A stretch of 64,000 bases of DNA from NCBI GenBank assembly GCA_014529385.2, contig CM043946.1, positions 19,673,077 through 19,737,076 on the forward strand, read 5' to 3'. The DNA is from Adiantum capillus-veneris (Eukaryota > Streptophyta > Polypodiopsida > Polypodiales > Pteridaceae). A model generated the notes under the pieces. The model ran no database searches, had not been told where the DNA came from, and saw nothing but the letters and a program-made list of their open reading frames with translations. Positions 34,686 through 45,479 of the stretch are shown here, piece after piece. Each line of letters starts with the position of its first letter. Positions within the stretch are counted from its first letter, which is position 1. The position numbers and the translations under genes are program-made.

Positions 34686-35660
34686 ATGTAGGTACCGCCT
34701 GTTGCTTTGTACTCGGCAGCACAAGAGAAGAAGCTCCTCCTTAAGCAAGCCCAACCTCCGATCTTTAAGGGTGAGGGGGAAAATGTGGAGAGAGATGCGG
34801 AAGTATGGATGGAAGCCATGGACGATTACTTTGAAGCTGCAGGAACCCAACCCGTAAACCAGACCATGCTTGCGATGTTCCGCTTGACTGGCGATGCCAA
34901 AATATGGTGGAAGCAACATTGTAGGGATATGGATATTAAGGGATCTTCCCAGTCCTGGGAAGACATCAAAGCTGCAATAATGGGGCGTGATTTACCGCCT
35001 GCCTATAGAACCTTAAGAATGAATGAGTTTTTTTCACTTCGGCAGCTAAATTCATCTGTCGAAGAATACTATGCAAAGTTTGTCACCCTTCGGAGATATG
35101 CTCCTAAGATGACCTTGGAACAACAGGTGGCAAGGTTCTGCCAAGGATTAATCGATCCCTTGAATACTCGGTTGGAAGCTCTCAGACCATCAACACTACA
35201 GGATGCCTTGTTGAGGGCCAAACCTCTAGCTCTCGAAGTACAAAAAGCTAATCAGAACAGGAGGAATCATTGGTCAAAGAGGGCAAGGACAACTGCTTGG
35301 GATAACAGACCAGCCAACCAAGCATATAACCAGCGCCCTATTGTGGATACCACCAGAACCATGGAGTTCCCTGATGTCCGATGCTATGGTCGCGGCGAAC
35401 ATGGACATTACAGATCCAATTGCCCCAGGAACATTCAAGAAACCAATGCCAATGCCATACCCTTGAATACCCGTGGGCGTGGCCAAGCAAATGGAAGAGG
35501 AGGACGTGGAAGGATGAACAGAGGGCGTGGACGCGGAACTGCCACCAAAGTGAATGCCGCAGTGGTACAACCAACTGTGGGTGATGAAGCAATGGAGAAA
35601 GCAACCCTACATGCTGCAATTGACAATCCCAATGGTTGCGAGCAATACGCAGTCATTCAT
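34686..35660 (+). pseudogene. Element H gag
   Basis: ATG 34686 is in frame but followed at once by TAG, and the rest is open for more than 900 codons. Gag shows [34 protein letters not shown] and [16 protein letters not shown], the retrotransposon gag core. The zinc knuckle (35382-35423) reads [14 protein letters not shown], with Arg (CGC, 35391-35393) in place of the second Cys. [13 protein letters not shown]-type basic tail follows. Gag makes the particle and binds RNA. The codon-2 stop and lost Cys both argue against function. Splicing from the LTR exon to 34692 would be in phase and skip the stop. Confidence 0.85.
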
Positions 35661-36110
35661 ACGCCAGGATCTCTCAGAGGTGAACAAGTTAACTTCCTTA
35701 TAGATTGTGGAAGTACTCTTTCATTTCTTTCACCCAGATGCATGAGAAAGCTTAAGCTAGATAAGTATCCAACAAGCAAGCTAGTTGTAGAGTTAGCAAA
35801 CGGGAAGGAGGTAGTATCTCAACATTCTGCAGGAAGGATCGACTTTGATTTAGGGGGACACCCAACTTCTGCCCAATTTCTAACCTTACCCTTAGGATTC
35901 TTTGATGGGATACTAGGGATGGACTGGCTAAAGCAAAATAGGGCCCACATACATTGTGCACAAGGGAATTTTACCTTTACAGATAACTTGGGTAATGAAG
36001 CCTTAATCCAAGGGGAAAATGGGAGACCTAAGGCTACTCTAGTAAAGGCCAGCAGACTTTTGAAGGGACTAAGGAAGGGTCAGCAAATATATGCGGTTAA
36101 GCTCAACAAG
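35661..36110 (+). CDS. Element H aspartic protease
   Basis: Part of the same open frame as gag. The catalytic motif is [13 protein letters not shown] with D-C-G at 35703-35711; the family norm is D-S/T-G, so the middle residue is changed to Cys. [15 protein letters not shown] closes the domain. It would cut gag-pol at internal sites. Whether D-C-G is active is unclear. Confidence 0.8.
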
Positions 36111-37480
36111 GTGGACCAATCAGATACCTCACTTCGACCAAACTGGTTGAGGGAGTATGATGATGTATTCCCCGAAGACCTTACGAATCTTCCACCACGC
36201 AGAGAGGTAGATCATGAGATTGAGACTATCCCTGGATGTGAACCTATCTCAAAAAGACCTTATAAAATGTCACTTCCAGAGGCCATCGAACTCAAAGAAC
36301 AACTTAGGCAACTCATTGAGCAAGGATTCATTCGACCCAGTACTTCTCCTTGGGGTGCTCCAGTTCTTTTTCAGAAGAAGAAGGATGGGACCTTAAGGCT
36401 ATGCATAGATTACCATGGACTAAACCAGGTGACTGTCAAGAACAAGTATCCAATTCCAAGGATTGACGAACTCTTGGACAGGCTCCATGGCGCCAAAATA
36501 TTTACAAAGATAGATCTAAGGTCAGGATATTACCAAATCAGGATCAAAGAATCAGATATTCCGAAGACAGCTTTCAATACTAGGTATGGGCACTACGAGT
36601 TCACAGTAATGTCTTTTGGTCTAACAAATGCTCCTGCAAGCTTCAATCGACTTATGGAGGATATTTTTAGACCTTACCTGGATGATTTTGTCTTGGTTTT
36701 CTTTGATGACATTCTGATCTATTCTAAGAACGAGGCAGATCACGAAGAACATGTTCGCAAAGTACTTGATCTTCTTCGAGAACACCAACTTTACGCTAAA
36801 GAGAGCAAGTGCACTTTTTGCTCACCAAAGGTCAATTATCTTGGATTCGTCATATCGGCCGAAGGGATTTCAGTGGACCCAGATAAGGTCAAAGACATCG
36901 TTGATTGGCCTCAACCATCCACTATCAGTGAAGTACGAGGATTTCTTGGAATAACGGGATGGTACAGGATTTTTGTCAAGGAATATGCTCGTATTGTTGC
37001 ACCTTTGACGGAACTCCTGAAGAAAGGAATGAGGATCGAATGGAAAACCGAGCACGAGTCTAGCTTTGCTAAGCTAAAAGAATTCTTGGTCTCAGCTCCT
37101 ATTTTAAAGCTTCCAGATTTCAGTAAGGAATTTGAAGTAGCAACCGACGCTAGTAAATTCGCTCTAGGCGGAGTTCTTACTCAAGAAGGAAGGCCAGTGG
37201 CATATACTTCGCGAAAGCTGAGAGATCATGAGAAGAATTATCCTACTCATGATTTGGAACTTTTAGCAGTTATTCATGCACTGAAGTTATGGAGACATTA
37301 TCTTCTCGGATGCAAGTTTCAGCTAGTTACTGACCACAAAAGCTTAAAATGGATTTTTACTCAACCTATTCTCAATATGCGACAACGACGATGGATAGAG
37401 CTATTACAGGAATATGACCTTGATATAAAGTATAGGCCAGGGAAGTAAAATGCAGTTGCAGATGGTCTTAGCCGAAAATC
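36111..37480 (+). pseudogene. Element H reverse transcriptase and RNase H
   Basis: RT runs in order: [60 protein letters not shown] and the catalytic [11 protein letters not shown] (36702-36710 is Phe-Asp-Asp). RNase H follows with [15 protein letters not shown] (Asp), HDLELLAV (Glu) and [10 protein letters not shown] (Asp), so its catalytic residues are intact. The frame stops at TAA 37446-37448, in place of the Glu codon usual after RPGK, and then NAVADGLSRK continues. Confidence 0.9.
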
Positions 37481-38932
37481 CTTTCTCGGAGCTATCTCTA
37501 TTCCAAATAATCCTATCTGGGATAGAATCAAAGAAGCATCTTTGGTAGATCCAGAGTACCAACGTATAACATCACTAGTTCAGCAGAATAAGATGCCTGA
37601 AGCTAAAGATTATACTCTCTTATGGGAGGATGTCTTTACTACAAACATAGACTCTATGTACCCAGAGACCCAGCTCTAAAGAAGGCTATTCTGTATGAAG
37701 CACATGATAGCCCTACATCTGGACATCCAGGCTATGCCAAGACTCTTCATGCTGTCAGGAGGAGTTATTTTTGGTCCGGGATGAAAGGGGACATACTTCT
37801 CTATGTGAAGCAATGTCTTTCTTGTCAACGGATAAAGGCCGAAAGAATCAAATTACCAGGGTAACTTCAACCTCTTGACATACCCCAGATGAAGTGGGAA
37901 TGCATCAGTATGGATTTTGTTACAGGGTTACCTTCTACAGGAGGCTATGATTCTATTTTCGTGGTTGTTGACATGCTCACAAAAGTGGCTCATCTAATAC
38001 CCGTAAAGACAAACTTTACTGCTTCAGATGTTAGTCGGGTATTCATCAAGGAGATCTTTAGGCTACATGGTCTACCCAAGCGTATCGTTAGTGATAGAGA
38101 TGCCAAGTTTACATCAAAATTTTGGACTTCTCTTTTCCAATCTATTGGGTCACAATTAGCCTTCAGTACAGCGTATCATCTGCAAACAGATGGGCAAACT
38201 GAAAGGGTTAATCAATTCATCGAGGATATCCTCAGAGCCTATTGTTCACAAGAGCCAAAGAAGTGGTTACAATATCTACCTTTGGTGGAGTTTGCTTATA
38301 ATTCTTCCGAGCACAGAAGCATTGGAATGTCACCTTTCAAAGCTCTTTATGGACAGGACTGCTTAGCACCATTGAACTTTTCAGACCCAACCATCAGGGT
38401 AGAAGCCTCTAGGAAAATGTTAGAAGATATGGAAGCACAGACTAGAGCTATTCGTCAAGACATTCATGCAGCTCAGGATAGACAGAAGCACTATGCAGAT
38501 AAGCACCGTTCGGAAAGAACTTTCAAAGAAGGGGATAAAGTTTTTCTGCGAGTCCGACCAAAGAAAAGCAATGATAAGAAGCTAAGCCCAAGGTACTGTG
38601 GACCATTCGAGATCGTTAAGGTTGTGAGTGACCAAGCCTACAAGCTAAAGTTACCTGCAAACTTGAAAGTTCATGATGTGTTCCACGTCAGCTTACTCAA
38701 ACCCTATGTTCCTAACCCTGATCAATTTTTGGATTCAGGTCAGATAGTCATGCCAGCACAAGGAGTTCTCGAGCTCCAACCTGACTATGTACTTGAAACA
38801 AGGGAAAGGAAGTTGTGCAACAGAACTATTACGGAGCATCTAGTAAAATGGAAGGATTACCCTGAAGAAGATGCAACTTGGGAGGACGAACCAGCGCTCA
38901 TAAAAGATTACCCAAACACATTCTTGAGATGA
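37481..38932 (+). pseudogene. Element H integrase with chromodomain
   Basis: After a frameshift near 37610, the integrase reads the zinc domain (HDSPTSGHPG, then CLSCQRIK), interrupted by TAA at 37862. The core follows with Asp in SMDFVTGLP, Asp in VSDRDAKF and Glu in DGQTERVNQ. A GPY/F module (SPRYCGPFEIV) follows. The last 48 codons are a chromodomain: LVKWKDYPEEDATWEDE, then a stop at 38930. The chromodomain would steer integration to marked chromatin. This defines H as a chromovirus. Confidence 0.92.
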
Positions 38933-38949
38933 GGACATCTCAAATTTTT

Positions 38950-38963
38950 CACGTTGGGGAGGT
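38950..38963 (+). other. Polypurine tract of element H
   Basis: ACGTTGGGGAGGT immediately before the 3' LTR start TGTAAGG at 38964. Confidence 0.75.
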
Positions 38964-39626
38964 TGTAAGGTCTCTGACCCTGATCAAAAAGAGCACCCTT
39001 GTACCATGAAATGACTATAATGGAATAAGTTACTATTTTTAGCAGTTTTCCAGATTCTGTCAGTGCCATGATTTTTAGAATGTTATAAAGCTTCAAAATG
39101 TGAATTAAAATAAGTTTTGTGAAAATTTTTCAAAAATAGTAAGTTTTTGGTCACCCGACCCATCCAGTTTTGATCGTCTCGAAAAACTCCACCCGTATCC
39201 CATATTTGAAAAAAATGCATTTTCGGACCCTGGGGGCTGCTAAATATGGCAGGTACTCGGGACAGTACGTCTTAGTTAGAGCTTCGTATGGAAATTTACG
39301 GCATCAAAATCCGATTCGTATGACCCGTTTTAGCCTAGAACCAAATTTCCTAAAAATTGTCTGGGGAGGTACCGGGGGCCCGGGACTGTGTGGGAACAGG
39401 TCCCAGGCCACTCCAGATCATCTTTAGCAGCTAGGGGGCGCCCTCTTGCTTTGTGGGAGTCTTGGGAAAGCTGCCAAGCCTGCAACTCAGTCTCAGAACC
39501 AGTTAACCAAGCCAACCTGACACTTGGTGGGCAGAGAACTGGACTTGCCATGCTTAACTGGAGAAGCTCCCAGATGCATTTAGCAACCCAAATCAATTTT
39601 CAGCCTGTAGGAGCCTATTTAAAGAC

Positions 39627-39660
<34 letters not shown>

Positions 39661-41730
39661 ATGCCCTCTCACACACACAGTGCATACACACACACCTACA
39701 CACACTGGGAAGGTGCTGCCGGATCACACACCTATTGAAGAAGAAGCTAGGAGGGAGGTGCTGCCGAATTTTCATCTCAAGAAGCTCGATTAGATCAGAA
39801 AATCGAGAAGATTACCAGCTCTTAATCACGGTAACGACGGTTTAATTAATGCCATCTGAAAATCCCTTTCTCTACCATCAAAATTTCTCGTACATTATGT
39901 CTATTCCTAGTCGAAATTCTCTATGACTACTCTCTAAATTCTCCTTATTCATACTCTATTATGTATTCATCATTCCATAGCTGAATTATCAGCCATTCTT
40001 CACTCTCGATTAATGATTAGAGCATAATTATCAGAATCTTCTCTCTCTAGGTAACATAGTAATTAATCGACAAGCTAGTATTTGTGCAGATTGAAGAGAA
40101 TCACTATTGTAATCACTCATTAACAATAAAGCTCAATTGAACTCATTCTCTTATGCATTAAGATGTAATTAAGGAGGAATTAATTTGTCATTAAGACTCT
40201 AAGAATTGGTTTTCCCTCACACATATGCATAAGGTAAATCTACATCATCTAATTGCTAGGAAATAGTTTAATCATACTTAATTCAATTCTCTGGTAATTC
40301 CAATAGTGAAGTTCTAATTATTCTTAATCATGTAAGCCGAATAATTATCTTAGAGCCGGTTCCCTATAGGATTATGTGCCATTCTTAATGATTGCTTTAT
40401 GAAAGAAATCTAGACCTCTCATATAAGAGGGATTAATTGATGTCACTAATCTACCCATTGGACTGTTATGATGCTTGCAAACCTTAGCTCTTTCTCCAAG
40501 CTAATCATTTAAAGTACTGAGAAATGGCCCCGGTTAAGAGGACGCGCTTCGGTGGTGCCCACGATCGCGAGGCACGAACAAGCAATGTCAACGGGAAGGG
40601 GAAGGCTCCCATGGAGGAACAAATACCGGCCATCTCACGGGCCATCGATGAAGAAGTGGAAGAGGTAGATCATATTTTTATTCAAGTTGTTTAAATTAAC
40701 ATTGCATACGCTAGTTAGGAATTCTCATATCCCCAAACATGTTGGAGAAATCCGACGGAAACCTCGGCATTGAAATCATTGTACGTTAAGTTCTAATGTA
40801 GAAAGGTAATGCTTGATGGGTATGCTGTTTGAAAGAGGAAAGAATGTTTGCTAGAGAAAATTTAGCTCGGCATGTTCATTTCATTTCCAATGTTGAATAA
40901 GTCCTGACCCCCCTACTGATCACAGGGGGCAGAGTTCCTCGTTAAGGGCTCTTGAATCCACGACTTGCTTTCTATGCGGTGGATACCCACGACTTGCTTT
41001 CTATGCGGTGGGAACCCACGTCTTGCTTTCTATGCGGTGGGAGTGTCCATGACGTGCTTTCTATGCGGTGGACATACCTAGTTGTATGGGCAGCTAGGCG
41101 ACAACGGGAGGAGTGAACTCTCGCTGGAGGGGGGATGTTGTACCTCTAGAACATTGGAACTTTTATGAATAAGTTTGAGTAGAATTTTGTCTTGGTGTTG
41201 TTTGCAATACTGGTTGAAGGGTTGTTTTAACGAACCATGTGATTTGGAATTAAACAAGGAGTATCTATGTTGAACAACCTTTGTGGTAGTAATTAGGTCA
41301 CACAATAAAGTGTGAGTGTGGGGGTGGAAAGTGGGGGCTTGGCTCGGGTTGCCAAAGCCTACGAGATGGGTGGTCCCGATTGGTCGGGAACTCTCTGTCC
41401 CCATAGTGCTTACTCGATATTAGTAATACTCATTGCCCCTAGAGCGGCGAATTCTCGAGAGTACGTGCCTCTGAAACATGGGGGAAAAGGCACTCGGGTT
41501 TTCTCTCCTCTTGGAAGGTGGGTCTTAGGATCGTTAGATAGTTCAAGTACGCTTCCCCTGCGAGGTGGAGCTAGATCTCCTTGCTAGTAGGCTCGAACTC
41601 GACTCACTTTGTGATGAGAGATCGTCCACTAGTCGAACCCTGAACCATTTTGTTTGCTTCCGCAATAGATCTAGTGGCCACCAGGTTCACCATCAAATCC
41701 GCTGGTTGATACGGCTGGGTGGGGACCTCA
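38964..41730 (+). repeat. 3' LTR of element H
   Basis: Matches 31108-33854 from TGTAAGG to GGGGACCTCA. The main differences are a longer (CA)n at 39630-39658 and scattered base changes. It is followed by CACCCTT, the target duplication. Confidence 0.92.
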
Positions 41731-42515
41731 CACCCTTGGCACATGCACTTCACATACTGGAAATCTCCAAGGAACATAACCAACGGTAGGTCTTACCTCA
41801 ACAGGCTCTGCACTTCAAACAATTGGAATCACCTTTGGTTGGACCAAAGAGCACTTTTCTACCTCCACAACAGGCATATAATCTGCTCGCTTTAGCATGC
41901 CCAACCCCAGCTTCTGCTTTACCTTTCTTCTCTTTATCTTTGTCAGATAGACCATGTCTTTGTATGTATATGCACCATCTTCCACCTTTTCTCTAATCCT
42001 TGGATGCAAGCATTCTAGCAGCTTTGATAGCTTCAAATACTGGTTGCTTTTGACCCCAGTAGCAACCTCTAACTGCTTCCAACAGCCTTCAAAATCCTCA
42101 ATGAAAATGGAGAAATTTTTACTTACATCCTGGCGTACCGCCTTCAGCCTTGTACCAGCTTTTTCTACCGTAACCACTTCCCAAAACCGCTCCAAAAACT
42201 AACTTGCAATCTTTGTCAACATTCTCGATCATTGCTCTGTAAACCATCGAACCATGCCTTGGCCCGTTCTCGCATCAACAACGGAACCGTCTACAACCTC
42301 TTTGCATCCATTGATATACGCATCGAGAGCAGTCATAACTCAAAATCTACTAACCAATCCTCGGGATGTTCAACGCCCGTAAATATGGGGCCAAAACCTG
42401 GCTCCATTATCTCTATCAGCTTCAAACTCGACCATCAAACATCTCAACCATCACCCAAACACTTTGTCGGCTAAAAAACACCGCTTCGAACCTCAAATTA
42501 GAGCATCAGCCATCT
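41731..42515 (-). pseudogene. Element G gag-like ORF
   Basis: Minus-strand frame from about 42195 (MERFWEVVTVEKAGTRLKAV) to 41815, with FSIFIEDFEGCWKQLEVATG, LLECLHPRIREKVED and MVYLTKIKRRKVKQKLG. The pattern of charged and hydrophobic segments suits a gag capsid region, but no strong family motif was recognised. After a stop, PTVGYVPWRF leads to the H insertion point, where VHVPRV joins in frame with DEFFNKEK on the far side (31100) once one target duplication is removed. That shows both halves were one gene. Confidence 0.55.
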
Positions 42516-42532
42516 CCTCCATGGGGGCACCA
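42516..42532 (-). other. Primer binding site of element G
   Basis: Minus strand TGGTGCCCCCATGGAGG, 5 nt from the LTR start at 42538. It differs from the sites of D and K at only one or two positions. Confidence 0.75.
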
Positions 42533-42537
42533 GAAGA

Positions 42538-44413
42538 TGGAGAGGGGGAATAGGGAACACACCCAGCACACAAAATGTTTGCCTCTCTATAGCGCAGGGA
42601 TTCCACAGCACCCCTAACCTCTCTAATAACACCTTCAAATTAGCTAATTTGCACTAACAACTGCACTTTAGCATACAGAACAACTATCTCACACCTTGCA
42701 AAAAACACCTTGCAGCACAAACACACCCACATTACTCAACTCACCCTTTCCAACTCACAAAACACCCCAATTCTGCCCTCTTGGTAACACCCTTCAAGCT
42801 GCAGGCAAACCCTCTGCAAGCACTGGCAAGTACACAAAGAGTGAGAGAAAAGGAGGGGGATGGGGAGAAGCAACACAAGAAGTAGGGGCAAAGGTTTGGT
42901 ATTATTTTATAGGGAGATAGTATAGTCAAGTATGCAGCTCCAATGGCAAGCTTGCAATACACAGCCTTGAAAAACTCCAATCACTCTCTCTGGCAAAAAA
43001 ACCCTCTTGGTCAAAAGACCTCCAAAAATGAATATCTACCCCCTTTTATAATGCTTGGCTAAGGCTAAAAAACAAAGAGCTATCTAGCTCATACAATCCA
43101 TTGAAGCTTCCTTCATAAAAATTTTGTATTGCCACCACTTGGCACAGTCTATTTTTTTGGTATCTGCATGGTGCACACTTCTTTGCTCTTTGTCCGCTCA
43201 ATTTTTCCACCCGACTTGGTCATTTCCTCCTTGCTCCTTCCACTTACCTTTTTAGGCTTTTGAACTCCTTCTTATTTCCCATGGGCAGGATAGGACCCTT
43301 TGGTTCATCTTTGACCGGCCTTGGGCCTTTGAACTCCTCTTGTTTTGGCTCCCTTCACTGCCCGCTTGCCGTGGGATCCTCTTCTTTTGAATGTTCTCAA
43401 ACTGTCTCTTTCTCTGTCGTGGGACACACTCCCTCCCCTTGCATTAGCGACATCGCTATTGGGGGGGGGTACCCCTTTAATTGTCAAAAGAAGCCCTCAT
43501 GGGCACGGGAATTTACGAGTGCCTTGTCATCACTACGCTATAGCACTCAGAGCCATCGACCACCACTCAGCAACTCCCTTGCACCGCGAGGGCCGCCCAA
43601 AATCGCCACAACGAAGCCACTCGGGTGCGCATCACCATACACAGCGCCCCCTCAGGGCATGCCATCGCTAGACCCCCAAGCTCACAAGCTCATGCTTTAT
43701 ATGCTTCAAATGGATTCCTTGGTTTGCATTAAACACCCCCTACTCTCACACATGGACCACGCATGTGGGTTTTATAGAAGCCACGTGGCACTCTGTGGTG
43801 AGCTGCCTCAAATAACTTGAAATTTCAAAATTTTCTTTCCAAAAAAAACTCCCCAACCCTTTTTTTTCTCCCACTGCTTGTCCTGCCTGCCAATTGGCAC
43901 CTGGTGATCCAACACTGAGCCGCAAAACCTAGCCGCAACCTCACTTGTCTGACTCCAACTTCCACCCCACCTTGTCGCCCCCAAATCAAGACCACAGAAA
44001 CCGACCAAAAAATCTGCAATCAACTCCAGATAAGTGCACCCAATCTTCTGGCTTCTATATCCTTCCGCTCCGGGCTGCATTTGACGTGCAATCAATTCTT
44101 GCTAGCTCCGTATGATGCATACCCTACTCTAGAACCTTGTCGAGCCTCAAAAGATGCCAGATTGCCCAATCCCCCATGTGGTTAGGTGGGCACCAACCTA
44201 GCCCCCGACAAAACTCAACTGGCCATAACTTGCTATCCGTGGCTCCTATATGCAACCTGAAAAGACGGGTAGGCTCCATAAATTGAGCACTACATACTTG
44301 TACCTTAACTTCCACTTAGACCACCTGTCCCCAGCTGCCCTGTCTGGCAAGAATCTGCAACACATTGAACCTTAAATCTTCAATAACTTGGGCTTTGTAG
44401 CTCTCTTTGATCG
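42538..44413 (-). repeat. 5' LTR of element G, truncated
   Basis: Aligns with the other LTR from 28096 on. It contains about 600 bp (roughly 43397-44000) not present in the other copy, which has (CT)64 there. Homology stops at AGCTCTCTTTGAT near 44413, about 265 bp short of the U3 start seen on the left. A 186-codon frame at 43260-43820 lies across this block and has no recognisable domain. Confidence 0.7.
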
Positions 44414-44757
44414 CAGTTTGATTCATCTTGGTCCAAAGATAACTTCCATTTTAGCCAAAATTACATACTCGTGTGAACCAGCATGACCTTTAAATAGTAA
44501 CTTCTGGTAGTTATAACAGTTACATCCGATTGACCAAAATCCGACTTATCAAGACTCCGACTTACTAAGATCCGACTAACTAAGAGTTGATTGATTAAAC
44601 ATAAGTACAAGTACTGATCTGGTGCAAGGTCAACAAGGCTCTTACTCTCAATGGATGTGTGCGAAGAGTTCCTTTGGGTGTTTGACTTCTAGGATCCCCA
44701 AGTCTCAGGGCCATGGCATGGGAATTAGCCCCTTTAAAAGCAAAAAGTTAAAGTAAT
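44414..44757. other. Stretch without a gene; short tandem array
   Basis: Contains four to five units of about 15 bp with the core ATCCGACTTACTAAG between 44528 and 44600. Such arrays are common in LTR U3 regions. A weak inverted resemblance to the array in the isolated LTR (7806-7870) was noticed. No coding sequence. Confidence 0.45.
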
Positions 44758-45254
44758 TGACAAGCTAGGTGACAAGTGGTCGTTTAGTGCATGTGAGCTC
44801 GCACTTGGGGAGTACAGGACATTGCAAGCAAGTAGCCGTGGGGAAGCAGGTGTGTAGTTGGACAGTGACGCGATGTTGTAAGCAGAAAGCAGGCGTGCAA
44901 GAAGCCGCCAAGGGCGAGGCAGCGAGCAGCTTCACAATTGCTAATAGGTTGTGAGCTCGAGGCCGAATTGCAGGGACGATGATGCAGTTGGTTTGGCGGG
45001 GTTGCAACCTTTGTAAAGAGAAAGCCACTTGTATTGTGCATTGGCAGCCACCTTTTGTGCTTATGTGTCAAAGGCTTCCTATTTCCAAAAGCCTATATAG
45101 AGGCAGGTTCTGCTGAATAATATTAAGCTTTATCATTTGCAAGTATAGTCTATATTGTATTGTCCAATAGTTTCTCTTTTAAAGCTCTACACTAACCTCT
45201 CCAAGCATTCTTATGCCATGAATGGCACATTAACCTATCCACCTTAACCCTACA
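44758..45254 (+). repeat. LTR (plus orientation) of an inverted pair
   Basis: Ends ACCCTACA (45254), followed after 2 nt by a tRNA-Met primer site, so it is read as a 5' LTR on the plus strand. A TATATAG box is at 45094-45100. The left edge is uncertain (TGACAAGCTAGG at 44758 is a guess). No internal region follows; an inverted copy of the LTR comes instead. Confidence 0.55.
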
Positions 45255-45450
45255 ACTGGTATCAGATCTTGAGAGAGAAACTATTGGACAATACAATATA
45301 GACTATACTTGCAAATGATAAAAGCTTACAAATATTCAGCAGAACCTGCCTCTATATAGGCTTTACAAATAGGCAGCCTTTTGACACATGAGCACAAAAG
45401 GTGGCTGCCAATGCACAATACAAGTGGCTTTCTCTTTACAAAAGTTTGCA
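45003..45450. repeat. Large inverted repeat of LTR sequence
   Basis: The left arm (45003-45180) and right arm (45271-45450) are reverse complements over about 178 bp with few mismatches and small indels. Both include the TATATAG box (right arm at 45352-45358). The 90-bp spacer holds the U5 end of the left LTR and its primer site. The right arm is on the side of element J and follows its integrase, so it is probably the truncated 3' LTR of J. Confidence 0.9.
45257..45268 (+). other. Primer binding site
   Basis: TGGTATCAGATC, one base from the initiator tRNA-Met type site, directly after the LTR end. Inverted LTR sequence starts 3 bp later. Confidence 0.7.
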
Positions 45451-45479
45451 AGAGGCTTTTCACATGGATTAACACATAA

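Larger units (their letters stand above)
31108..41730 (+). mobile_element. Element H: chromovirus (Ty3/gypsy with chromodomain)
   Basis: A 10.6-kb element with two full LTRs of about 2.75 kb that differ by only a few percent by eye. It has a tRNA-Met primer site, an ORF before gag, gag, protease, RT, RNase H, integrase, chromodomain and a polypurine tract. The sequence CACCCTT stands on both sides (31101-31107 and 41731-41737), which marks one insertion, into element G. It is the youngest-looking complete element here. It is disabled by a nonsense codon at the gag start, two stops and one frameshift in pol, and a lost zinc-knuckle Cys. Confidence 0.92.

Noticed and set aside
43260-43820. 186-codon plus-strand frame
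   Set aside because: It lies in the LTR of G, is absent from the other LTR, and has no recognisable domain or gene signals.
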